A stretch of 40,024 nt of DNA from the NCBI GenBank assembly GCA_964635875.1, contig CAZWRK010000026.1, positions 1 through 40,024 on the forward strand. The letters run 5' to 3'. This document shows, one piece after another, positions 33,690-40,024 of the stretch (the first letter of the stretch is position 1; each line of letters opens with the position of its first letter). Position numbers and translations under genes: made by a program. The notes below the pieces were generated by a model. That model searched no databases and was not told where the DNA came from. It was given only the letters and a program-made list of their open reading frames with translations. Origin of the DNA: CAZWRK01 sp964635875 (GTDB taxonomy: Bacteria; Pseudomonadota; Gammaproteobacteria; Burkholderiales; Aquaspirillaceae).

Positions 33690-36227
33690 ATGAAACAGTT
33701 AGCACGCTATCTAAATGGTCTACACGTGGTGGGATTGCCAAAAATATTAGCGGAAAAAGAGGCCGCCTATTTTCGGCATTTGATGGGGGATATTGACCAG
33801 CATTTTGCGCTGGTGAATACCCATTTTCCGAAATTTGATCGCGCGCTAGAAGTGGGCATGCCTTTGCAACTGAGAGGGCGATTAGCCGATCGAAAGACCC
33901 GCAATCGCTACCAACAGGCGGCGGTTTACTTGGTGTGGATGGCGCCAGACCTTGCGGCGCAGCTGTGCCGCCTCAGTGAAAAAATGGAGACGCCGCCATT
34001 ATTGTTGCCACACAGGGTGATTTTGGATCAGCTCGGGATTGGCAATGCCGAGAAGGATTGGCTTTCTGCCGAAGACGGTTTACACCATTTACTTGACGTG
34101 ATGGGCGGGGCGCGGCTTTTAGACGGGCGGTTTTTTGATCAGGATCGACTATGGCGCTATGCCACCGACTGGCCGTATGCCGTGGCTGGTTTGGTGAAGC
34201 TGATTCGGCAGCTTCATCGTTGGTCTCAATTGAATACGGATGAGCAAGCGCAGTGCCACGCGTTATTTTGGGCGGTGTCGCTGTGTTTGCAGCCACAAGA
34301 GGGCGAGCCGCTCAGTCTGGAGGTGTTGCAATCGGAGTGGGGGTTGACATCGCGGACCGCACTTGCGTTTCAGCGGGCCTATGCTGCTCAGATGAGCTTG
34401 CCTGAGGGGCTGTTTGCGCCGCCGTGCAGCTTTGTAAAAGGATCTAGCGTGACCACCAGCGGGACGGAGCCAACCCCCGCGTGCTCCGAGTCTTTGTTTG
34501 CTTTGGTGGATCAGGAGACAAGTCTGGTGCGTGCTCATTTGGCGGCGGCTTTGCTTGCGGTGGACAAAGCGCACGAAGCGCCAGAAGCGTTGCCTGAATC
34601 AAGCCCTTGTCTGCCCTTACCGTTGCCCACGATGTTGACGCGTCTATCACAGCTGCCCGAGCGCCTGATTGCGTATATCCCTAATCCTCATCAGCCGAGC
34701 ACATCTCGCCTCCTAAAAATCTCGCCACAGTCGTATGTTTTGCGTGCCTGGCCGTTATCTGATGGGGGGCCTGCGGCGGCGTCGCCGTTGTCGTCGATTG
34801 CGGTGGAGGGACTGTTGGCCGAGCTTGCAGGATGGTTCACATCGCACTCGAAGCATCAAAGCCAATTAGCGTTGTGGGCGTGCTGGGTGTATGAGGTGTG
34901 TGTGCAACTGGATCCTTTTGCGGCGGTGCTCCGCCAGCATGGTCTCTTGACCGCCTCCCGCCAGAACACGTTGGATGCGCTGAAAGCGCTATTGCTGGCG
35001 TTTGGTCGGGCGCCGGGGATGAGGGATGTGGGGGTTTTACAGACCGCGTTGCGGCAGTGGCAGGGCTTTTTAGCACCGGTGATTTCAGAAGTGCAAGGCG
35101 TCACGGTACTGGAGGATCGCGAGGCGCGCTTGGCATTTTTGGACACGCTTCGCGGGGTTTTGGATCATTTTGGGCAGGCGCTGATTAAGCTGATGTTCTC
35201 GCTGGAAGCTGAGTCGCGTGCACAAGGCTGGGCGGCTTTGGCGGCGGCGGATCACCCCACATTGCCTACATGCTTACCTGACTGGATTTCGCCTGAATTG
35301 AGTATGAACATTGGCGCGTTGCGGGGACGGTTGGCCGAGCAGAGTGCCGAACAGGCGCTGATGTTATTTCCAGTGTTGGCGCAAGAAGTTGATGCGGCGC
35401 GTCAGCATATTCTCAGCGCGCAAGCTCGGCGCGAGACGCTCGTGGATGAGGCCTTGTCCGCGCTGCACGCCCAGCTCTCTGATGTGGTTGCGCGCTTTAA
35501 CCGGCCACTGGAATCGCTTGAACCCATCAATGAAAGTCACGTGACGCCTGAGCCAAGCGCTTCGCATTCGCCGGAGGCTGCGACGCTTCAAAAGCAACTG
35601 GATGAATCTAAAAAACGTCTTCATGACTGCGATCGTGAGCTGCAGAAACAGCAAAAAGAACTCACAGAAAAGCGCATTGAAGCCGCGCGCCTGAAGCAAG
35701 AATGTCAGCGCTTGGAAAAAGCGCAAGTCGGGCCGTTGTATTTGCCCGGAGGCCAGACGATGTCGGCGTTGGCTGAAGGCCTCGTGCGGACGATGCCCGA
35801 TTCACAGCCGCGTTTATCGTTGATCTTGAAGGCCGCTGCCCAGTTCTGTCATGGGCAGGTCGAGGTGCTGGATAGCGCCTACAAATCGGCGCAGGCATAT
35901 CAGCGGGTCGAATATAGCCCGACCGAGGTGATGGATAAGCTGTTGCGGCTGTGCTTGGAGTATTTGCCGCGCTTTATGGCCGGTGGCGACAACAAGGCGC
36001 GCGAAGTGTTTGGGCAGATTTATAGTGCGAAAGAATCCGACAGCGTGATGAATGATGTGCGGATGCGGAGCCAGCGCGAGTTTGTGCTGAAGGGTAAAAA
36101 GGAGCTGTTTGTAAAACATCTGCGGCTGAATAGCTATCTGCGTTTGTACTTCGAGGTCGATCAAAAGCGCGAAAAAATTATCATCGCCTATCTGGGCGAA
36201 CATTTGGATTGCGCGATTACCGCCTAA
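33690..36227 (+). CDS. Large uncharacterised protein with coiled coil and RelE/ParE-like C-terminus
   Basis: An 845-aa soluble protein that I do not recognise. Residues 1-620 are mostly helical, Leu/Ala rich, with no ATPase, nuclease or membrane motif seen. A strong coiled coil spans about 631-680. The last 160 residues hold a conserved-looking domain: RLSLILKAAAQFCHG, VMDKLLRLCLEYLPRFM, MRSQREFVLKGKKELFVKHL and LRLYFEVDQKREKIIIAYLG. The final pattern (basic hairpin, then a strand with F-x-x-D and an I-x-Y-x-G-x-H-L ending) recalls RelE/ParE-type toxin folds; this is inference. The ATG at 33690 follows GGAC by 7 bases; a TTG at 33672 is possible. It starts 44 bases after DUF167 and has its own strong terminator. 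Confidence 0.8.
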   Translation: MKQLARYLNGLHVVGLPKILAEKEAAYFRHLMGDIDQHFALVNTHFPKFDRALEVGMPLQLRGRLADRKTRNRYQQAAVYLVWMAPDLAAQLCRLSEKMETPPLLLPHRVILDQLGIGNAEKDWLSAEDGLHHLLDVMGGARLLDGRFFDQDRLWRYATDWPYAVAGLVKLIRQLHRWSQLNTDEQAQCHALFWAVSLCLQPQEGEPLSLEVLQSEWGLTSRTALAFQRAYAAQMSLPEGLFAPPCSFVKGSSVTTSGTEPTPACSESLFALVDQETSLVRAHLAAALLAVDKAHEAPEALPESSPCLPLPLPTMLTRLSQLPERLIAYIPNPHQPSTSRLLKISPQSYVLRAWPLSDGGPAAASPLSSIAVEGLLAELAGWFTSHSKHQSQLALWACWVYEVCVQLDPFAAVLRQHGLLTASRQNTLDALKALLLAFGRAPGMRDVGVLQTALRQWQGFLAPVISEVQGVTVLEDREARLAFLDTLRGVLDHFGQALIKLMFSLEAESRAQGWAALAAADHPTLPTCLPDWISPELSMNIGALRGRLAEQSAEQALMLFPVLAQEVDAARQHILSAQARRETLVDEALSALHAQLSDVVARFNRPLESLEPINESHVTPEPSASHSPEAATLQKQLDESKKRLHDCDRELQKQQKELTEKRIEAARLKQECQRLEKAQVGPLYLPGGQTMSALAEGLVRTMPDSQPRLSLILKAAAQFCHGQVEVLDSAYKSAQAYQRVEYSPTEVMDKLLRLCLEYLPRFMAGGDNKAREVFGQIYSAKESDSVMNDVRMRSQREFVLKGKKELFVKHLRLNSYLRLYFEVDQKREKIIIAYLGEHLDCAITA

Positions 36228-36231
36228 AAAC

Positions 36232-36262
36232 AAAAAGCCCCGAATGTGCTCGGGGCTTTTTT
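36232..36262. terminator. Bidirectional terminator between the 845-aa gene and fxsA
   Basis: A perfect 12-base-pair stem (36232-36243 with 36250-36261), loop ATGTGC, flanked by A and T runs. It lies 5 bases after the stop at 36227 and 24 bases before the end of the convergent fxsA. Confidence 0.93.
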
Positions 36263-36285
36263 AATGGCTCGGTAAGTTTAAGGTT

Positions 36286-36738
36286 TTAGCGTAGGTGCTT
36301 TCGTTCTTCATCGACGCGACTATATTCGCCTTCAAAGACATCGCCCTGCCCCGCTGGTGGCTGGCGAGGATCGAGGTCGGAGAACGGTGGGGGCGTTTGG
36401 AAGGGGCTGCTGGGGACGCCCAAGTCCGGCCCTTTAAAGGGCAGAAGCAGTAAAATAGCGACGAAATCGCTGAGTACGCCCGGTAGGATCAACAAAAACC
36501 CCGCCAACATAAAACGTACAGGCCACAGCAATTGGTAAACCGACACCGAGCCTTCACGCATCATGCCCCACAACGGCAGCAGCGCGCTAAGGCCTTTATG
36601 CCGTAACAAAGCGAAACCTAAAACGGTCGACGCGATGAGCCAGACTAAAAGCCAAAGCCCAATTTTGTGGGACAACCAAATCATGAGGGTGATTTCCGCA
36701 AAGGGAAGCCCGAGTAAAATGATCAACAAATAGCGCAT
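36286..36738 (-). CDS. fxsA: FxsA family membrane protein
   Basis: A 150-aa inner-membrane protein of the FxsA family. It begins MRYLLIILLGLPFAEI, with several membrane segments in the first 100 residues: about 2-20, 24-44 and a hairpin near 70-100 including LLILPGVLSDFVAILLLLP. A hydrophilic Pro-rich tail follows. In E. coli, FxsA overproduction relieves F-plasmid exclusion of phage T7, while its normal role is unclear. The start lies only 13 bases from the divergent cutA start, so each promoter must sit inside the other gene. Confidence 0.9.
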   Translation of the reverse strand: MRYLLIILLGLPFAEITLMIWLSHKIGLWLLVWLIASTVLGFALLRHKGLSALLPLWGMMREGSVSVYQLLWPVRFMLAGFLLILPGVLSDFVAILLLLPFKGPDLGVPSSPFQTPPPFSDLDPRQPPAGQGDVFEGEYSRVDEERKHLR

Positions 36739-36751
36739 TGAAAAAATCCCA

Positions 36752-37093
36752 ATGGAAACTGAAACATTAGTGGTGTTCTGCCATGTGCCAGACCGTCAAA
36801 CTGCAAATTCGCTGGCACACGTTCTCTTGGATGAATCTCTGGCGGCCTGTGTCAATATTTTGCCTGAAATTACATCGGTTTATCGATGGCAGGGGCAAAT
36901 TGAGACCGCAAATGAAATTCCTTTAATCATCAAAACGACACGCGCCCGTTATGCGGCGCTGGAGGCGAGGGTGTCGGCATTGCATCCGTATTCGGTGCCG
37001 GAAATTATCGCGTTGCCGGTGTCTGCAGGCTTGCCCGCGTACCTTACATGGGTCGCCGCCGAGACCCTTTCAAGCCCAGAGGCCCAAGCATGA
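36752..37093 (+). CDS. cutA: Divalent-cation tolerance protein CutA
   Basis: CutA is a small trimeric cytoplasmic protein linked historically to copper tolerance. The 113-aa product has the family segments LVVFCHVPDRQTA, LAACVNILPEITSVYRWQGQ, EIPLIIKTT and LHPYSVPEIIALPV. The tandem cutA-dsbD (cutA1-dipZ) arrangement is known from other proteobacteria. The ATG at 36752 has no obvious Shine-Dalgarno sequence. The stop overlaps the dsbD start (ATGA). Confidence 0.95.
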   Translation: METETLVVFCHVPDRQTANSLAHVLLDESLAACVNILPEITSVYRWQGQIETANEIPLIIKTTRARYAALEARVSALHPYSVPEIIALPVSAGLPAYLTWVAAETLSSPEAQA

Positions 37094-38886
37094 TGCCGCG
37101 TCCGAAGCATTTAGCCGCATTGTGGCGGCTGGCTGTGTTGTGGTGTTGCCTGCTGTTTGCGCCACTGAGCTGGGCGATCAGCGAAGCCGATTTGTTGACA
37201 CCAGAGCAGGCATTTAAGGTCAGTGCGACCCGTGCCGGTACCACGGTGACGGTGCATTATCAAATCGCTAAAGGCTATTACCTGTACCGAGATCGGCTGT
37301 CGTTTGCGACCACACCGCCGCTGGCGCTGGGCAAGCCGGTGTTACCGGCGGGCGTGCATAAAAAAGATCCTTTCTTTGGCGATACCGTGATCTATCACGA
37401 TGCCGCCGAAGTCCGATTGGATTTGCCTGCGCAAGCGCCGGTTGAGGTGACGCTGCTGGCAACCTTGCAGGGGTGCGCCGATGCGGGCATTTGTTATCCA
37501 CCGATGACAGTGAAACTGCCGCTTGGTGCGGCTTCTGCGCCGGTGGGTTTCGATTGGAAAAGTGCCGTTTCACCGCCTGCTGCGGCCGATGACGCAGGGC
37601 TTTCGCTGGCGCGTTTGGAGCGTGCGCATTGGCCGTGGGTGTTGCTGACCTTTTTTGTCGCGGGTTTGGGCTTGGCGTTTACCGCGTGCATGTACCCGAT
37701 GTTGCCGATTATTTCGGCGATTGTGGCGGGGCAAGGTGCATTGCTGAGTCGTCAGCGCGGGTTTTGGCTGTCGCTGACCTATGTGCAGGGCATGGCGGTG
37801 AGTTATACCGCCGTTGGTGTGGTGGCAGGCTTGACGGGCAGTTTGTTGAGTGTGTGGCTGCAGCAACCCGCGGTGATTGCAGCGGCGGCAGCGTTATTAG
37901 TGGTGTTTGCGCTGGCGATGTTTGACGTGGTGCATGTGCAGTTGCCGACGCGGTGGCAGGGGGCGTTGGCCGCCGGTGGCAATCGTTTATCGGGCGGGCG
38001 CTTGTTGTCGGTGTTTGCGATGGGGGCGGTGGCGTCTTTGATTGTTGGCCCGTGTGTGGCACCGCCCTTGGCGCTGGCGTTGGGTTATATCGGCGCGAGC
38101 GGTGATGCGGTGTTAGGCGGCGCGGCTTTGTATGCCTTGGCGCTCGGTTTAGGGACGCCCTTGGTGGTGGTGGGCACTTTGGGTGGGGCGATTTTGCCGC
38201 GCGCAGGGATGTGGATGAAAACCGTCAAATCCTTGTTTGGCGTGATGATGCTGGGCTTGGCGGTGTACTTGGTGACGCCTTTTGTGCCTGCGCCGTGGGT
38301 GCTAGCGGCATGGGGTAGTTTGGCGCTGGGGTGTGCGGTGTTTATGGGCGCATTTTCGGCATTGCCGCGTCGGGTGCGTGGGCGCGACAAAGTGGTTCAC
38401 GCTTTGGCGTTGGTGCTCGCACTGATCGGCGGCGCGCAATGGTGGGGGGCATTATCTGGGCATGTTTCGCCATTCATGCCGTTGAAGGGTGAATCCGCGC
38501 CCGCCCGCGTCGCGGCGGCGTCAGAAAAAAATGCATGGCACAAGGTCGATTCGCTGGCAGCGTTTTCTCAGCAGCTTGAGGCCGCAAAAGCGGCTAACCG
38601 GCCGGTGATTTTGGATTTCTACGCGGATTGGTGCGCGAGCTGTTTGGAAATGGAGCGCGATACTTTTCCCGATGCCGCGGTGCAGCGTCGCTTGGCCGAC
38701 TTTGTGTTGCTCAAGGCCGATGTGACGGCCAATACACCTGAGCATCAGGCCTTGTTGCGGCATTTTGGTTTGTATGGGCCGCCGGGATTATTGGTGTTTG
38801 GGCGCGATGGCCGTGAGCAGCAGCGGGTGATTGGTTGGCAAAGTCCGCAGGACCTGATCAAAACCTTGGCGAGCGTTGGCGTTTAA
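37090..38886 (+). CDS. dsbD: Thiol:disulfide interchange protein DsbD
   Basis: DsbD carries electrons from cytoplasmic thioredoxin across the inner membrane to periplasmic DsbC, DsbG and TlpA-type proteins. The 598-aa product has a signal peptide (cleavage after about residue 29), an N-terminal domain with Cys129 and Cys135 (GCADAGICYPP), and an eight-helix membrane domain with Cys200 (FTACMYPML) and Cys322 (GPCVAPP). The C-terminal thioredoxin domain has Cys515 and Cys518 (DWCASC). All three cysteine pairs are intact. The ATG at 37090 overlaps the cutA stop; an in-frame extension back to 37048 lies inside cutA and is rejected. An ATG at 37093 is equally possible. Confidence 0.97.
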   Translation: MMPRPKHLAALWRLAVLWCCLLFAPLSWAISEADLLTPEQAFKVSATRAGTTVTVHYQIAKGYYLYRDRLSFATTPPLALGKPVLPAGVHKKDPFFGDTVIYHDAAEVRLDLPAQAPVEVTLLATLQGCADAGICYPPMTVKLPLGAASAPVGFDWKSAVSPPAAADDAGLSLARLERAHWPWVLLTFFVAGLGLAFTACMYPMLPIISAIVAGQGALLSRQRGFWLSLTYVQGMAVSYTAVGVVAGLTGSLLSVWLQQPAVIAAAAALLVVFALAMFDVVHVQLPTRWQGALAAGGNRLSGGRLLSVFAMGAVASLIVGPCVAPPLALALGYIGASGDAVLGGAALYALALGLGTPLVVVGTLGGAILPRAGMWMKTVKSLFGVMMLGLAVYLVTPFVPAPWVLAAWGSLALGCAVFMGAFSALPRRVRGRDKVVHALALVLALIGGAQWWGALSGHVSPFMPLKGESAPARVAAASEKNAWHKVDSLAAFSQQLEAAKAANRPVILDFYADWCASCLEMERDTFPDAAVQRRLADFVLLKADVTANTPEHQALLRHFGLYGPPGLLVFGRDGREQQRVIGWQSPQDLIKTLASVGV

Positions 38887-38911
38887 TTTTTCGGTTTTTC
38901 GGGTTACGGTG

Positions 38912-38940
38912 TTGACAGGGGGCGCAGGGGCCGGTATAGT
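38912..38940 (+). promoter_or_regulatory. Strong sigma70 promoter for the tRNA-Lys genes
   Basis: TTGACA (38912-38917, perfect) and TATAGT (38935-38940) are separated by exactly 17 bases and end 13 bases before the first tRNA. The bases after the -10 box (TGCTCCCTC) are GC-rich, like the discriminators of stringently controlled stable RNA promoters. Confidence 0.93.
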
Positions 38941-38953
38941 TGCTCCCTCTCTT

Positions 38954-39029
38954 GGGTCGTTAGCTCAGTTGGTAGAGCAGCGGACTTTTAATCCGTTTGT
39001 CGCAGGTTCGAATCCCGCACGACCCACCA
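38954..39029 (+). tRNA. tRNA-Lys(UUU), first copy
   Basis: A 76-base cloverleaf with encoded CCA. The acceptor stem GGGTCGT/ACGACCC is perfect, the D arm is GCTC-AGTTGGTA-GAGC, and the anticodon loop CTTTTAA gives anticodon TTT at 38987-38989. The T arm reads GCAGG-TTCGAAT-CCCGC, which leaves one A-C mismatch in the middle of the stem (A51-C63). Confidence 0.97.
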
Positions 39030-39041
39030 GAGACCCCCAAG

Positions 39042-39117
39042 GGGTCGTTAGCTCAGTTGGTAGAGCAGCGGACTTTTAATCCGTTTGTCGCAGGTTCGAG
39101 CCCCGCACGACCCACCA
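39042..39117 (+). tRNA. tRNA-Lys(UUU), second copy
   Basis: A 76-base cloverleaf 12 bases after the first copy. It is identical except for two adjacent bases in the T loop (TTCGAGC instead of TTCGAAT, positions 59-60). It also has the A51-C63 T-stem mismatch and an encoded CCA. Both copies should come from one precursor driven by the promoter at 38912. Confidence 0.97.
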
Positions 39118-39123
39118 ATCGCT

Positions 39124-39585
39124 TCAAGCATCAGGCCTGGTCTTCGTGACCGGGCCTTTTTGTTTTTCATTGTCCGTTGCATGGGCAAGCAGCGCGGCAG
39201 TGAACTGCAGAAAATCATCCAGATGCAGGGTGATGATGTTGATCGTGATCGGTACCAGCAGGCACTGGTAGTCATGAGCGGCAAGATTGCGGAAACCCAC
39301 CATGCGTTTCAGCTTCCCGGCCAGTCCGGTTTCCAGCCATTCCGCTTGCGCCAGCAAGGTGAACACATCGCGGGCGCTCTGCGGGATGCCGAGTCGTTCG
39401 CGCCGGATCAGATGGTGGCCGGCGTCGAGCGCTGCTTCGCAGGCGCGCTGGATATTGAGGACGGCAGCATCCTGGCGCGTGTAATCGGTGTCGAAGCCCG
39501 CACCGGCTGCGGCGTATTCCTCGCGGGCACGTCCGACGCAGCGCTCGATCGTGGCGACCTTGTTCAGCAGTACATCATCGACCAT
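39124..39585 (-). CDS. hepT: HepT-like HEPN toxin/ribonuclease
   Basis: A 153-aa HEPN-domain protein (formerly DUF86). The catalytic RX4HXY motif is intact: Arg99, His104 and Tyr106 in FRNLAAHDYQ. In characterised pairs HepT is an RNA-cutting toxin that the partner MntA silences by adding AMP groups to the motif tyrosine. The start is set at 39585 (MVDDVLLNKV) because the 17 residues before it in the open frame lie within mntA and look unrelated to the family; the genes overlap by 11 bases. The C-terminal tail (after about residue 135) runs through the tRNA terminator and stops 6 bases from the tRNA end. The DNA is GC-rich compared with the rest of the window (41/60 at 39361-39420). Confidence 0.9.
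   Translation of the reverse strand: MVDDVLLNKVATIERCVGRAREEYAAAGAGFDTDYTRQDAAVLNIQRACEAALDAGHHLIRRERLGIPQSARDVFTLLAQAEWLETGLAGKLKRMVGFRNLAAHDYQCLLVPITINIITLHLDDFLQFTAALLAHATDNEKQKGPVTKTRPDA
39133..39167 (+). terminator. Terminator of the tRNA-Lys transcript, inside the hepT 3' end
   Basis: AGGCCTGGTC (39133-39142) pairs with GACCGGGCCT (39148-39157) through 10 pairs including one G-T, around the loop TTCGT, followed by a T-rich tract to 39167. The same bases encode the last residues of the HepT-like protein on the other strand. Confidence 0.88.
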
Positions 39586-39994
39586 ATACGCGCCCTTCCG
39601 TGGCGATATCGTGCAGCAGTCCGGCCCTTGCCTCATCCAGGGCGATTTTTTCGCTCATGACAAAACACTCGAACAGTCCTGCCCCCGGTTCCCGGGCCCA
39701 CAGGCGTCGCCCGGTAGTCAGCACCTGATACTGCATGACCGTACTGGCTGCTCTCAGGTCCAGCAGGTCGACTGGCCAGTCGCTCAGTCCGGCCAGCTGT
39801 CCGGCCAGCTCCCATAATTGCAGCGGATCGGCGTAGCCGTCGACCAGCACGGCGAGGTCAAGGTCGCTGTCCGGCCTGGCCGTGCCCTGCATCCGGCTGC
39901 CGAAGGCATAAATGCCCATTACGCCAGGCAGGGCATCGCGAAGTCGTTGGCACACGGCTTCAAGGCGACTATATGGCAGGGCTGAATCGGGCAT
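39575..39994 (-). CDS. mntA: MntA-like minimal nucleotidyltransferase antitoxin
   Basis: A 139-aa MNT-domain protein that precedes and overlaps hepT, as antitoxin genes do. It has the nucleotidyltransferase signature GS-x10-D-x-D (FGSRMQGTARPDSDLDLAVL; Gly32, Ser33, Asp44, Asp46) and a later acidic segment (WPVDLLDL) for the third carboxylate. It likely transfers AMP from ATP to the HepT tyrosine. GAGGAG sits directly against the ATG at 40000, so the second ATG at 39994, six bases away from that site, is the better start. GC content is high (44/60 at 39841-39900). Confidence 0.9.
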   Translation of the reverse strand: MPDSALPYSRLEAVCQRLRDALPGVMGIYAFGSRMQGTARPDSDLDLAVLVDGYADPLQLWELAGQLAGLSDWPVDLLDLRAASTVMQYQVLTTGRRLWAREPGAGLFECFVMSEKIALDEARAGLLHDIATEGRVYGR

Positions 39995-40024
39995 GGGCAT
40001 CTCCTCTGCTGCATCTTAACGCGC

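Noticed and set aside
1..40024. CRISPR arrays, insertion sequences, integrases, rRNA genes
   Set aside because: No regularly spaced repeats, transposase or integrase frames, or rRNA segments were seen in the window.

Overview
The window looks like a chromosomal piece of a betaproteobacterium, most likely of the order Neisseriales. The evidence is the gene order fmt-rsmB-DUF4390-ntrY-ntrX, a CNP1-like (cryptic neisserial protein) gene, a meso-diaminopimelate-type MurE, and typical betaproteobacterial protein sequences. GC content is moderate (32/60 in a hand-counted stretch inside ftsA) and TTG leucine codons are common. A run of exactly 100 N inside murF shows that this is a draft assembly.

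Positions 2-19183 are almost entirely the division and cell wall (dcw) cluster, read on the + strand. After the 3' part of gatB and a strong terminator come a sigma70 promoter and a structured leader. Then follow rsmH, ftsL, ftsI, murE, murF (with the assembly gap), mraY, murD, ftsW, murG, murC, ddlB, ftsQ, ftsA, ftsZ, lpxC and moaC. Many neighbours overlap by 1-11 bases, as in a translationally coupled operon. mraZ, the usual first gene and repressor of this cluster, is not there. MurC-F and Ddl make UDP-MurNAc-pentapeptide, MraY and MurG make lipid II, FtsW and FtsI polymerise and crosslink septal wall, FtsL and FtsQ belong to the divisome scaffold, FtsA and FtsZ form the ring, and LpxC commits precursor to lipid A.

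Positions 19180-27829 hold two minus-strand genes (a CNP1-like secreted protein and an NRDE/TANGO2-family protein), then a + strand run: a TusA-family protein, fmt, rsmB, a DUF4390 protein, an NtrY-type sensor kinase, an NtrX-type regulator with a visibly degenerate AAA+ domain, and a MoeB/ThiF-type E1-like enzyme. Positions 28063-30825 encode a membrane GGDEF-EAL protein. A bidirectional terminator separates it from a four-gene minus-strand operon: tonB, an uncharacterised gene, a hotdog thioesterase and a TlpA-like thioredoxin.

Positions 33334-38886 carry a DUF167 gene, a large uncharacterised coiled-coil protein (845 aa) whose C-terminal end looks like a RelE/ParE-type fold, fxsA (minus strand), cutA and dsbD. 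A near-ideal promoter then drives two tandem tRNA-Lys(UUU) genes and a terminator. Immediately beyond, to the window end, lies a GC-rich minus-strand MntA-HepT (MNT/HEPN) toxin-antitoxin pair whose base composition differs from the rest, suggesting an acquired segment abutting the tRNA genes. The two best candidates for new biology are the 845-aa orphan protein and the NtrX variant that appears to have lost its ATPase and sigma54-contact parts.
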